This document shows, in pieces, positions 54,640-64,000 of a stretch of DNA of 64,000 bases. Under the pieces are notes generated by a model. That model worked only from the letters and a program-made list of their open reading frames with translations. It did no database searches and was not told where the DNA came from. The stretch is from assembly GCF_027158205.1 (NCBI RefSeq), contig NZ_JAPVLU010000026.1, positions 62,001-126,000 on the forward strand. The letters run 5' to 3'. The position numbers were made by a program, and so were the translations under genes. The DNA comes from Streptomyces sp. H39-S7 (GTDB lineage: Bacteria > Actinomycetota > Actinomycetes > Streptomycetales > Streptomycetaceae). How positions within the stretch are numbered: the first letter of the stretch is position 1; every line of letters starts with the position of its first letter.

Positions 54640-54760
54640 GGTGGTTGCGGGTCCTCGCGTCAGGGGTTGGCGGTGGTCGTCCCCCAGGGTATCCGCTGGT
54701 GTGCCCTCCATCGCCGGGCAGGCGGGATTGCGCCTGCCCGGCGACGGACGACCGTACGGC

Positions 54761-57241
54761 TCAGCGCAGCGCCCGCTCCACCTCGCGGGCGACCTCCGCC
54801 GCCCGTACCTCGCCCAGAGGAGCGCCGTCCGCGCCGACGACGTAGAACGCGTCGACCGCGTTCGCGCCGAGCGTGCTGATGCGGGCGGACCGCACGTCCA
54901 CCCCGGTCGCGGCCAGGGCGTAGCCGATCCGGTGCAGCAGTCCGGGGGCGTCCTGGGCGCGGACCTCGATCACCGTGGCCACCTGGGAGCTGCCGGCGGC
55001 GACGGTGACCCGGGGCGGCGGGGCGGCGAGCGCGCGGCGGCGCGGGTAGGCCGCCTCGCGTTCGGCGAGCCGGGCCTCGATGTCGAGCGAACCGTCGAAG
55101 GCCCGCCCCAGGTCGGCGCGGAGCCGGGCGGCTTCCGGCAGCGCCCCGTACTCGGCGGAGACCCGCCAGCTGAGCAGCGTCACCGGCCCTTCCCCGATCG
55201 GGTCGACGGACCGCAGGTCGGCGGCGCGCACGGTGAGCCGGTGCAGGGCGAGCACGCCGGCGGCCTGGGCGAGCAGTCCCGGCCGGTCCGGGACGGCGAG
55301 CAGCAGCTCGACGCCCAGCCGCTCGGGGGTGCTCTCGTCGCCTCCCTCGGGGTCGGGTTCGGCGTGGGCGTGCAGGGCGAGCACCGGGCCGCCGGTGCGG
55401 GCGGCCTCGACGGCGAGGCGTTCCTCCTCGGCCGTCGTCTCGGCGGCGGCCGGTTCCGGCACCTCGCCGCCGGCGAGCAGTTCCGCGACGCGTTTGACGA
55501 GGTCGGCGAGGAGCGAGGCGCGCCAGTTGCTCCACGCGGCGGGGCCGGTGGCGAGCGCGTCGGCCTCGGTCAGGGCGTGCAGCAGCTCCAGCGTGCCGCT
55601 GTCGCGCACCACGTCGGCGACGCCCTTCACGGTCACCGGGTCGTCGAGGTCGCGGCGGGTCGCGGTGTCGATGAGCAGCAGGTGGTGGCGGACGAGCAGC
55701 GCCAGCGTCTCCACGTCGGCGGGGCCGAATCCGATGCGGATGGCGACATCGCGGGCGATGACCTCGCCGGCTTCGCTGTGGTCGCCGGGCCAGCCCTTGC
55801 CGATGTCGTGCAGCAGGGCCGCCATCAGCAGCAGGTCGGGGCGCCCGACGCGGCGGGTGAGACCGGAGGCGCGGACCGCCGTCTCGACGAGGTGCCGGTC
55901 GACCGTCCAGCGGTGGACGGCGTTGCGCTGCGGGCGGCAGCGGACCCGTTCCCAGTCCGGCAGCAGCCGGGTGATGAGCCCTTCGGCCTCCAGCGCCTCC
56001 CAGACCTGGACGGTGGCCTCGCCCGCGCCGAGCAGGGTGAGCAGTTGTTCGCGGGCCTCGGCCGGCCAGGGCACCGGCAGAGGGCGGGCGGCGGCGGCCA
56101 GCCGGCGCACCGCGTGCAGGCTCAGCGGCAGCCCGGCCTGGGCGGCCGCGGCGGCGGCGCGCAGCGGCAGTACGGGGTCGCGTTCGGGCTTCGCGGCCAG
56201 GGCCAGGACGGCCTCGCCCTCGTGCTCGACGACTCCCTCGGCGAGCGGGGTGCGCTCGGCGGGGGCGGCGGCCGGGCCGGAACGGCCGATGCCGAGCAGG
56301 CCACGGCGGCGCGGGCGCGCCTCGCGGGAGCGCAGCACGCGGCCGACCTCGCGCCAGGTGACGTCGGCCGCGTAACTGATGGTGCGGGCGGCTTCGTAGA
56401 CCTGGCGCAGCAGGGCGTCGGCGTCGAGCAGGCCGAGGGCTTCGGCGACCTGGTCCTGCTCCTGGAGGGCGAGCCGGTCGGTGGCCCGGCCGGTGACCAG
56501 GTGCAGGGCGTCGCGGGCGTTCAGCAGCCGGGTGCGGGCCTGCTCCAGACCTTCGCGGGGCGCGTCGGCGAGCCAGGACGCGGCGACGGCGCGCAGTGCG
56601 GTGGCGTCGCGCAGCCCGCCCCTGGCCTCCTTGAGGTCGGGTTCGAGGAGGTAGGAGAGCTCCCCCTGGCGTTCGGCCCGTTCCTGGCACAGTTCGTACA
56701 GGGCGGGCAGCCGCTTGGGGGCCTGGTTGCGCCAGTCGGCGAGGGTGGCCGTCCGCAGGGCCGCGGTGAGGGACGGGTCGCCCGCGATGTGCCGGGCGTC
56801 GAGCAGTCCGAGCTGGACCTTGAGGTCCTCGGCGGCGGTCTCGCGGGCCTCGGCGGCGGTGCGGACGGAGTGGTCGAGGTCCAGACCCAGGTCCCAGACC
56901 GGGTACCAGATCCGGTCGGCGAGCCCGGAGACCCGCTCCTTGGCGACGGAGGGGTCGTAGAGCAGCAGCAGGTCGAGGTCGCTGCGCGGGGAGAGCTCGC
57001 CGCGCCCGTAGCCGCCGACGGCGACCAGGGCGTATCCGGCGACGCCGGTCTCCCTCGCCGCGCCCGCGGCGAGCCCCGCCAGCCAGTCGTCGGTGAGTCC
57101 GGACAGGGCGGAACGGCGCGGCGGCCCGGACCGCGCCTCCTCGTTGAGGAGGCGCAGCCGGGCCGCCGCGTAGCCGCCGGGACCCTCAGGGGTTCCGGCG
57201 GCGGATCCGTCGTCCGCTTTCGCTTCGACGTTTTCCGTCAC
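54761..57241 (-). CDS. glnD: PII nucleotidyltransferase GlnD
   Basis: 826-aa sensor that modifies and demodifies GlnK (adenylylation in Streptomyces, from the literature). Nucleotidyltransferase domain GGYGRGELSPRSDLDLLLL (D88, D90), an HD domain (LLHDIGKG) and two C-terminal ACT domains. GTG at 57241 with GGAG five bases upstream. Third gene of amtB-glnK-glnD, 59 bp after glnK. Confidence 0.95.
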   Translation of the reverse strand: MTENVEAKADDGSAAGTPEGPGGYAAARLRLLNEEARSGPPRRSALSGLTDDWLAGLAAGAARETGVAGYALVAVGGYGRGELSPRSDLDLLLLYDPSVAKERVSGLADRIWYPVWDLGLDLDHSVRTAAEARETAAEDLKVQLGLLDARHIAGDPSLTAALRTATLADWRNQAPKRLPALYELCQERAERQGELSYLLEPDLKEARGGLRDATALRAVAASWLADAPREGLEQARTRLLNARDALHLVTGRATDRLALQEQDQVAEALGLLDADALLRQVYEAARTISYAADVTWREVGRVLRSREARPRRRGLLGIGRSGPAAAPAERTPLAEGVVEHEGEAVLALAAKPERDPVLPLRAAAAAAQAGLPLSLHAVRRLAAAARPLPVPWPAEAREQLLTLLGAGEATVQVWEALEAEGLITRLLPDWERVRCRPQRNAVHRWTVDRHLVETAVRASGLTRRVGRPDLLLMAALLHDIGKGWPGDHSEAGEVIARDVAIRIGFGPADVETLALLVRHHLLLIDTATRRDLDDPVTVKGVADVVRDSGTLELLHALTEADALATGPAAWSNWRASLLADLVKRVAELLAGGEVPEPAAAETTAEEERLAVEAARTGGPVLALHAHAEPDPEGGDESTPERLGVELLLAVPDRPGLLAQAAGVLALHRLTVRAADLRSVDPIGEGPVTLLSWRVSAEYGALPEAARLRADLGRAFDGSLDIEARLAEREAAYPRRRALAAPPPRVTVAAGSSQVATVIEVRAQDAPGLLHRIGYALAATGVDVRSARISTLGANAVDAFYVVGADGAPLGEVRAAEVAREVERALR

Positions 57242-57300
57242 GTGTGCTCCAGCGCTGGGCGCTTGTCGCGAGAACCGGTCCGCCAGGGCGGGGACCGGGT

Positions 57301-58988
<1,688 letters not shown>

Positions 58989-59090
58989 CGGCGTCTCCTC
59001 GTCATCCGAGCGGCCCTGCGGGACGGTGCTGGGTGGGCCGGTTATCGCCCAGAGGTTGTCCCAGTCGGGTTTCGCCCGATGCCGCAGGGT

Positions 59091-59126
59091 GTTTCGACGC
59101 GGTGACGAAGAAGTCCCATGTGTTAC
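59091..59126 (-). promoter_or_regulatory. GlnR-type operator upstream of amtB
   Basis: On the minus strand a GTAAC-N6-GACTT box (59111-59126) is followed after 4 bp by GTCAC-N6-GAAAC (59091-59106). This is the arrangement of actinobacterial GlnR boxes. Activation on nitrogen limitation is expected. Confidence 0.8.
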
Positions 59127-59266
59127 GTGAAGATGAACCGCTCCCGGCAGAGGCGGCCGCTGTATACGGGACCGGCCGCGGAAGTCACCCGGTTGACCTG
59201 GCGTGGGGGAGCCGAGTCGAGCTGAACGGGTGGACTGCCGCGGCCGGGGTCTGAGGGTGCCGACGG

Positions 59267-60742
59267 TCAGGCGGTTTCGGCCACTTCCGGGAGCTCGACC
59301 GCCAGCCGCTCGGAGAGGTCGATGACCTCGGCGATGTCTCCGAAGTCGCGCATCGCGGTGTCGGCGGTCTTGCGGATCCGGGTGTTCACCCGTTCCGAGC
59401 GCACTTTTCTGGCCACGGAGATGGCCTTGTGCGTCATGTCGGCGGCCTGTTCCGGGTTCCGCTCAAGGAGGTGGACGGTGGCCATACCGATGAGGTTGAG
59501 GGCGTACGCCCGCTGGTGGACGGAGTCCTGGCCGAACAGCTCGACCGCCCGCTCCATCACGGGGTGGGCGAGCGAGGCGTAGGTGGAACTGCGGCCGGCG
59601 ACGTAGGCGAGGTCGCGGTAGGAGTGGGCGTTCTCCGCGTTCAGCTCGGCCTCGTTGAAGAAGCTGATCCAGTCCGGGTCGTCGTCCTTGCGGGCGTCGG
59701 AGAAGGTGTCCTCGGCCATGCGCACGGCCCGGTGGCACTTGCTGACCTGGCCCATGCTGGCGTAGGCGCGCGCCTCGACGGCGTGCAGCATCGCCTGGGT
59801 GGTGGCGGTGGCCGAGTCCCGGCTGCCGTACTGGGCGAGGTGGATGAGCTCCAGCGCATCGTCCGGCCGGTTCAGGTGGATCATCTGGCGGCTCATGCTG
59901 GAGAGGATGAACGCGCCCAGCGGCCGGTCCGCGGCCTCCTTGGCGGCGTGCAGGGCGAGCACGAAGTACTTCTGCGCGGTGGGCTGCAGGCCGACGTCGT
60001 AGCTCATCCAGCCGGCCAGCGCGGCGAGGTCGCCGGTGACGCGGTAGAGCCGCTTGGCGACCGCTTCCGGGTGCGACTCCTGGAGCAGGTCGGTCACCTC
60101 GTGCAGCTGGCCGACGACCGCCTTGCGGCGCAGCCCGCCACCGCACTGGCTGTCCCAGGTGCGGAACATCACCGTGGTGCTCTCCAGCAGCTGCAGCTCG
60201 GGCTCGGAGAGCCGGTTGGGCCGGTTCCCGGTGTCCCGGGGCGCGCCGGCGACCGGCGTCGGGAAGGCGCCGAGCGAAGGGGGCACCAGCCACCGCTGCA
60301 TCGGCTCGACGAGAGCGGGCCCCGCCGAGAGGGCCAACGAGGCTCCGAGGAAGCCGCGGCGGCCGAGCATCAGGTCGCTGCGGGAGAAATCGTTGATCAG
60401 CTGGACCGTCTGGGGGCCCGCCCAGGGCAGGTCCACGCCCGATTCCGACGGTGACTGGTGCGCCGACCGCAGCCCCAGGTCCTCGACCGGGACCACGCAG
60501 CCGAACCGCTCGGAGAACAGCTCGGACATGATGCGCGGAATCGGCTCGCGCGGCTGCTCACCGTCGAGCCAGCGCCGCACCCTGGACGTGTCGGTGCTGA
60601 TGTGGTGGGCGCCCATCTGCCGCGCCCTGCGGTTGACCTGCCGGGCCAACTCACCCTTCGACCAGCCACTGCGCACGAACCACGAGTTCAACTGCGCGTT
60701 GGGCTGCTTGTCCTGTGTGCCGCCCACCGGTTTGGCCCCCAT
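59267..60742 (-). CDS. nsdA: NsdA-type negative regulator of sporulation and antibiotic production
   Basis: 491-aa cytoplasmic protein. The N-terminal 80 residues form an XRE-like region (SKGELARQVNRRARQMGAHH and RRWLDGEQPREPIPRIM). The remainder is helical, with TPR-like pairs such as RPLGAFILSSMSRQMIHLNR. By length, content and location next to amtB this matches NsdA (SCO5582 in my memory), whose loss raises antibiotic production. ATG at 60742. Confidence 0.88.
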   Translation of the reverse strand: MGAKPVGGTQDKQPNAQLNSWFVRSGWSKGELARQVNRRARQMGAHHISTDTSRVRRWLDGEQPREPIPRIMSELFSERFGCVVPVEDLGLRSAHQSPSESGVDLPWAGPQTVQLINDFSRSDLMLGRRGFLGASLALSAGPALVEPMQRWLVPPSLGAFPTPVAGAPRDTGNRPNRLSEPELQLLESTTVMFRTWDSQCGGGLRRKAVVGQLHEVTDLLQESHPEAVAKRLYRVTGDLAALAGWMSYDVGLQPTAQKYFVLALHAAKEAADRPLGAFILSSMSRQMIHLNRPDDALELIHLAQYGSRDSATATTQAMLHAVEARAYASMGQVSKCHRAVRMAEDTFSDARKDDDPDWISFFNEAELNAENAHSYRDLAYVAGRSSTYASLAHPVMERAVELFGQDSVHQRAYALNLIGMATVHLLERNPEQAADMTHKAISVARKVRSERVNTRIRKTADTAMRDFGDIAEVIDLSERLAVELPEVAETA

Positions 60743-61006
60743 CCGAGTCGCCCAACGCCTTTACGGCCAAGGCCCGCTGATACCGAACCCTGCTGCCTTG
60801 CCTCCGGCATACCGGCGGGGACACATGGCTGGTGCTCACGAACTGAAAGTAATCCTACGATCACCCATCCGGCGAGTGCCACAGCGGAAACGCCACCATT
60901 CGCCACCCCTTCGAATGAACTCCTCTGCGGCTGTACACGATTCACTTGACACACCCCGGCCAAGCAGGGGCGTAACCATCGGCGACTGCGATCCGTTGGG
61001 GGTGTC

Positions 61007-61690
61007 ATGGGTTTCACGATCGGCGGCATTCGGGATATCCGGGCCGGCTCGCGCCGGAGAGAACGCGCCACGGCGTGCACCACGGTGGCGGATTACACCG
61101 GGTTGTGCGGTTGGGCGGTCACGCCGGGAGCGCGCGCCGTCCGCGGCGGCGGAGCGTGCTCGTGCGGTGATCCCGCCTGCAAGGAACCGGGGGCGCATCC
61201 GCTGGTCTTCGCCGACGAGATCCCGGCCGGCGCGACCCTGGAGCAGGCCAACGAGGCGTGGGACCAAGTGCCGGGAGCGGCCGTGCTGCTGCCGGTGGGC
61301 CGCACCTTCGACGTCATCGACGTGGCGGAGCACTCCGGGCGGCGCGCGCTGGTGCGGCTGGAACGGATGGGGCTGCGGCTGGGCCCGGTGCTGGTCACCC
61401 CGACGGGCCGCGCGCAGTTCTTCGTCGCATCGGGCGCCGCTGCCGAACTCCCGCACCTGCTCTACCGGATGGGCTGGGACGACACTGCCCTCGACCTGCG
61501 CTGCCTGGGCCTCGGTGACCACGTCACCGCCCCGCCGTCCGACCTCGGCGGAATGGGCCCGGTGCGCTGGCTGCGGTCACCGCTGCTCGACTCGGTCCAC
61601 CAGCCGCCGGAGGCCCGGCTGCTGCTCGGCACCCTGGCCTACGTCTGCCACCGCGACCTGACACCGGGCCCCTGGCTCGTTCGGGCCTGA
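61007..61690 (+). CDS. Bifunctional DNA primase/polymerase N-terminal-like protein
   Basis: 227-aa protein resembling the N-terminal prim/pol (PF09250-type) domain: YTGLCGWAVTPGARAV, a CSCGDPACKEPGAHPL cluster, then FDVIDVAE and GPVLVTPTGRAQFFV. No helicase or primase C-terminal domain follows, and the usual paired catalytic acids are not clear, so it may not polymerise. ATG at 61007 with GGGGGTG upstream. Divergent from nsdA across 264 bp with no other gene. Confidence 0.75.
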   Translation: MGFTIGGIRDIRAGSRRRERATACTTVADYTGLCGWAVTPGARAVRGGGACSCGDPACKEPGAHPLVFADEIPAGATLEQANEAWDQVPGAAVLLPVGRTFDVIDVAEHSGRRALVRLERMGLRLGPVLVTPTGRAQFFVASGAAAELPHLLYRMGWDDTALDLRCLGLGDHVTAPPSDLGGMGPVRWLRSPLLDSVHQPPEARLLLGTLAYVCHRDLTPGPWLVRA

Positions 61691-61725
61691 GGGGCCGGCC
61701 ACCGAACCATCACCGCGCGGGAGAT

Positions 61726-61763
61726 ACGTAAGGGGCGCCCTCGGGGAGGGGCGCCCCTTACGT
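61726..61763. terminator. Bidirectional terminator
   Basis: 14-bp perfect stem ACGTAAGGGGCGCC / GGCGCCCCTTACGT with a 10-nt loop between the convergent prim/pol-like gene and ftsY. Confidence 0.88.
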
Positions 61764-61792
61764 CTACCATCGCTCGAAACTCTCGTACCGGG

Positions 61793-62998
61793 TCAGTCGC
61801 CGATCAGGGCGTCGACGAACGCCTCCGGCTCGAAGGGCGCCAGGTCGTCCGCGCCCTCGCCCAGCCCGATCAGCTTCACGGGCACGCCCAGCTCGCGCTG
61901 GACCGCGATCACGATGCCGCCCTTGGCGGTGCCGTCCAGCTTGGTCAGCACGATGCCGGTGATGTCGACGACCTCGGCGAAGACCCGGGCCTGTACCAGC
62001 CCGTTCTGGCCGGTGGTCGCGTCGAGCACCAGGAGCACTTCGTCGACCGGGCCGTGCTTCTCGATGACCCGCTTGACCTTGCCCAGCTCGTCCATCAGGC
62101 CGGTCTTGGTGTGCAGCCGGCCCGCGGTGTCGATCAGGACCGTGTCCGCGCCCGCGGAGATACCTTCCTTCACGGCGTCGAAGGCGATCGACGCCGGGTC
62201 GCCGCCCTCGGGGCCGCGGACGGTACGGGCGCCCACCCGCTCGCCCCAGGTCTGCAGCTGGTCCGCGGCGGCGGCACGGAAGGTGTCCGCCGCGCCGAGC
62301 ACCACGCTGCGGCCGTCGGCCACCAGCACGCGGGCGAGCTTGCCGGTGGTCGTGGTCTTGCCGGTGCCGTTGACACCGACGACCAGCACGACGGCCGGGG
62401 TCGTCTCGTGACTCTCGGTCTTCAGCTCGCGGTCGAGCGTGGGGTCGACCAGGGTCAGCAGCTCCTCGCGGAGCAGGGCGCGCAAATCGGCGGGGGTGCG
62501 GGTGCCGAGCACCTTCACCCGGGCGCGCAGCCGGTCCACCAGCTCCTGGGTCGGAGTGACACCCACGTCGGCGGTGATGAGGATCTCCTCGATCTCCTCC
62601 CAGGTGTCGTCGTCGAGGTGCTCGCGGGAGAGGAGCGCGAGCAGCCCCTTACCGAGCGTGTTCTGCGAGCGGGACAGCCGGGAGCGCAGCCGCACCAGGC
62701 GGCCGGCGCTGGGTTCGGGCCGTTCGAGTTCGGGAGCCGCGGGTGCGGGCAGCTCCTCCACGGCGTCGGGCGCGCCAGGCGCGTCGGGGAGGACGACCTC
62801 TTCGATCGTCCGGCGCGGCTCGTCCCGTGGGACCTCCGCTTCGTCTCCGACGCGTGGCTCGGCGGGCGGCGCGGTGATGGTCGGCGTGCTCGGCGGCGCG
62901 GGCGGCAGCTGCTTCTTGCGGCGGCTGCCGACCACCAGTCCGCCGGCGGCGACGACCACGACCAGGGCGATGACTACAGCAAGGATGACGGTTTCCAT
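61793..62998 (-). CDS. ftsY: SRP receptor GTPase FtsY
   Basis: 401-aa receptor. An N-terminal membrane helix (about 3-23), a Pro/Glu-rich linker to residue 100, then the NG domain with P-loop GVNGTGKTTTTGK (208-220), VLIDTAGRLHTK and LTKLDGTAKGG. ATG at 62998 (METVILAVV); an earlier in-frame start would add nine residues. Partner of Ffh. Confidence 0.96.
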   Translation of the reverse strand: METVILAVVIALVVVVAAGGLVVGSRRKKQLPPAPPSTPTITAPPAEPRVGDEAEVPRDEPRRTIEEVVLPDAPGAPDAVEELPAPAAPELERPEPSAGRLVRLRSRLSRSQNTLGKGLLALLSREHLDDDTWEEIEEILITADVGVTPTQELVDRLRARVKVLGTRTPADLRALLREELLTLVDPTLDRELKTESHETTPAVVLVVGVNGTGKTTTTGKLARVLVADGRSVVLGAADTFRAAAADQLQTWGERVGARTVRGPEGGDPASIAFDAVKEGISAGADTVLIDTAGRLHTKTGLMDELGKVKRVIEKHGPVDEVLLVLDATTGQNGLVQARVFAEVVDITGIVLTKLDGTAKGGIVIAVQRELGVPVKLIGLGEGADDLAPFEPEAFVDALIGD

Positions 62999-63133
62999 AT
63001 CGCCCCCAGTATCGGTCACGGCCACCCCCGAAGGCGACAGCGCGGCGGGCCGGGCCGGCCACGGACGGCCGCGCCCGCATCGGATCCGGCCCCGGCCGTG
63101 CGGACCGGCGGCCGCGCGACCGCGCCCCTACCC

Positions 63134-63152
63134 ATCTGACACAGCGTCAGAT
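63134..63152. promoter_or_regulatory. Perfect palindrome upstream of the LLM oxidoreductase
   Basis: ATCTGAC (63134-63140), 5 bp, GTCAGAT (63146-63152); 36 bp before the start codon. Typical of a TetR-type operator. No regulator gene adjoins it inside the window. Confidence 0.6.
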
Positions 63153-63188
63153 AACCTCTGGTCCGCCACCGGTGAAGGAGCGTCTGCC

Positions 63189-64000
63189 ATGCCCGTCACG
63201 GTCATCCGGTTCAACCTCGTCGATCCCGCCGCGGAGCCGACGTCGCTCAGTGCCCGCTACAAGGCCGCCCTCGAGATGGCCGCCTACGCCGACGACCGCG
63301 GCGTGGACACCGTCCAGACGGAGGAGCACCACGGCGCGGCCAACGGCTGGCTGCCGTCGCCCCTCACCTTCGCGGGCGCGGTCTTCGGCGCCACCCGGCG
63401 GATCGCGGTCACCGTGTCCGCCCTGATCGGCCCGCTCTACGATCCGCTGCGGCTCGCCGAGGACATCGCCGTGCTGGACCTGCTCAGCGGCGGGCGCCTC
63501 GTCACGGTGGCGGGCATCGGGTACCGGCAGGCGGAGTACGACGCGCACGGCCGGGACTGGACGCGCCGCGGCAAGCTCCAGGACGAGGTGCTGGAGACGT
63601 TGCTCAGCGCGTGGACCGGCGAGCCCTTCGAGTACCGGGGCCGGACCGTACGGGTCACCCCGCGCCCCTTCACCCAGCCGCACCCGCTGCTGCTGGTCGG
63701 CGGCAGCTCGAAGGCGGCTGCCCGCCGCGCCGCCCGGCTGGGTCTGCCGCTCTTCCCCAGCGCGTACCTGCCGGAGCTGGAGGCGTACTACCGGGAGCGG
63801 CTCGCCGAGTACGGCACCGAGGGCTGGTGCATGATGCCGCCGGCGAAGGTGCCGCTGCTGCACCTGTCCGAGGACCCGGACCGCGCCTGGGCGCAGTACG
63901 GCGAGCACCTGCTGCACGAGGCCCGGATGTACGCCTCCTGGCAGTCGGCCGACATCCGCTCCGCCGTGCGCTCGGCCGCCACCGGCGTCGAGGAGCTGCG
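63189..64000 (+). CDS. LLM-class flavin-dependent oxidoreductase (3' end outside window)
   Basis: About 270 residues of a luciferase-like monooxygenase family protein. ATG at 63189 behind AAGGAG. Family-like features: VDTVQTEEHHG, PSPLTFAGAVFGATRRI, LLSGGRLVTVAGIGYR and PLLLVGGSSKAAARRAARLG. Probably uses F420H2 or FMNH2; the start of the protein does not decide which. Behind a perfect operator-like palindrome. Confidence 0.9.
   Translation, partial: MPVTVIRFNLVDPAAEPTSLSARYKAALEMAAYADDRGVDTVQTEEHHGAANGWLPSPLTFAGAVFGATRRIAVTVSALIGPLYDPLRLAEDIAVLDLLSGGRLVTVAGIGYRQAEYDAHGRDWTRRGKLQDEVLETLLSAWTGEPFEYRGRTVRVTPRPFTQPHPLLLVGGSSKAAARRAARLGLPLFPSAYLPELEAYYRERLAEYGTEGWCMMPPAKVPLLHLSEDPDRAWAQYGEHLLHEARMYASWQSADIRSAVRSAATGVEEL

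Noticed and set aside
53098-54760. A 4.5S SRP RNA gene next to ffh
   Set aside because: No suitable stem-loop with the conserved GGAA tetraloop region was recognised in the gaps around ffh.

Overview
The window is a piece of a Streptomyces chromosome. Evidence: very high GC with strong third-position GC bias, GTG/TTG starts, whiG and an nsdA-type regulator, four clustered signal peptidase genes next to rplS, and a gene order (ftsY, nsdA, amtB-glnK-glnD, ffh, rpsP-khpA-rimM-trmD-rplS-sip, yraN-yifB-dprA, whiG, rpsB-tsf, pyrH-frr, cdsA, rlmN) that I recall from the conserved core around SCO5580-SCO5670 of S. coelicolor, here read in the opposite direction. The correspondence is from memory, not from a search.

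Layout. 1-12.3 kb is a polyamine/amine catabolism district: two aldehyde dehydrogenase + PotD-like binding-protein pairs on the minus strand, a PucR-type regulator, an Lrp/AsnC regulator and a class-III aminotransferase, interrupted by a DUF4190 membrane protein, an aminodeoxyfutalosine-deaminase-type enzyme and a glycerophosphodiesterase. 12.5-15.5 kb has an ABC ATPase, its permease carrying an in-frame amber codon, and a LOG-family protein. 15.5-19.4 kb is a thiamine-type ABC transporter (ATPase, double permease, binding protein) behind a TPP riboswitch. 19.5-29.2 kb is housekeeping and development: rlmN, cdsA, frr, pyrH, tsf, rpsB, an M23 peptidase, a TetR regulator, whiG, dprA.

29.83-36.91 kb is a foreign element of about 7,075 bp inserted in the yifB/comM-like gene, precisely in the codons for its Walker B motif. 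Joining the two ends recreates an attP with perfect 11-bp inverted arms symmetric about a TC dinucleotide, the architecture expected of its large serine integrase. Cargo: the integrase, a small HTH-like protein of actinobacterial mobile elements, a structured noncoding stretch, a HEPN-like gene divergent from a zinc-finger resolvase with six GTCTC/GAGAC repeats between them, a pair of tiny putative zinc-binding proteins, and a three-gene XRE/DUF5753-DUF6879 operon. Two of these operons share an ATGCACGTT operator. No capsid, transfer or recognisable replication gene is present.

36.9-46.5 kb resumes the core: yifB 5' piece, yraN, DUF2469, NUDIX, sipZ-Y-X-W, rplS, trmD, rimM, khpA, rpsP, and an SprT-like protein. 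46.5-53.0 kb is more variable: an archaeal/eukaryal-type prolyl-tRNA synthetase whose stop codon lies in a 13-bp tandem repeat array, a methyltransferase, a secreted GH20 hexosaminidase, an NmrA-like protein and a GNAT. 53.1-64.0 kb holds ffh, the nitrogen operon amtB-glnK-glnD with GlnR-like boxes, nsdA, a primase/polymerase-like N-terminal protein, ftsY, and the start of an LLM flavin oxidoreductase behind a perfect palindrome.
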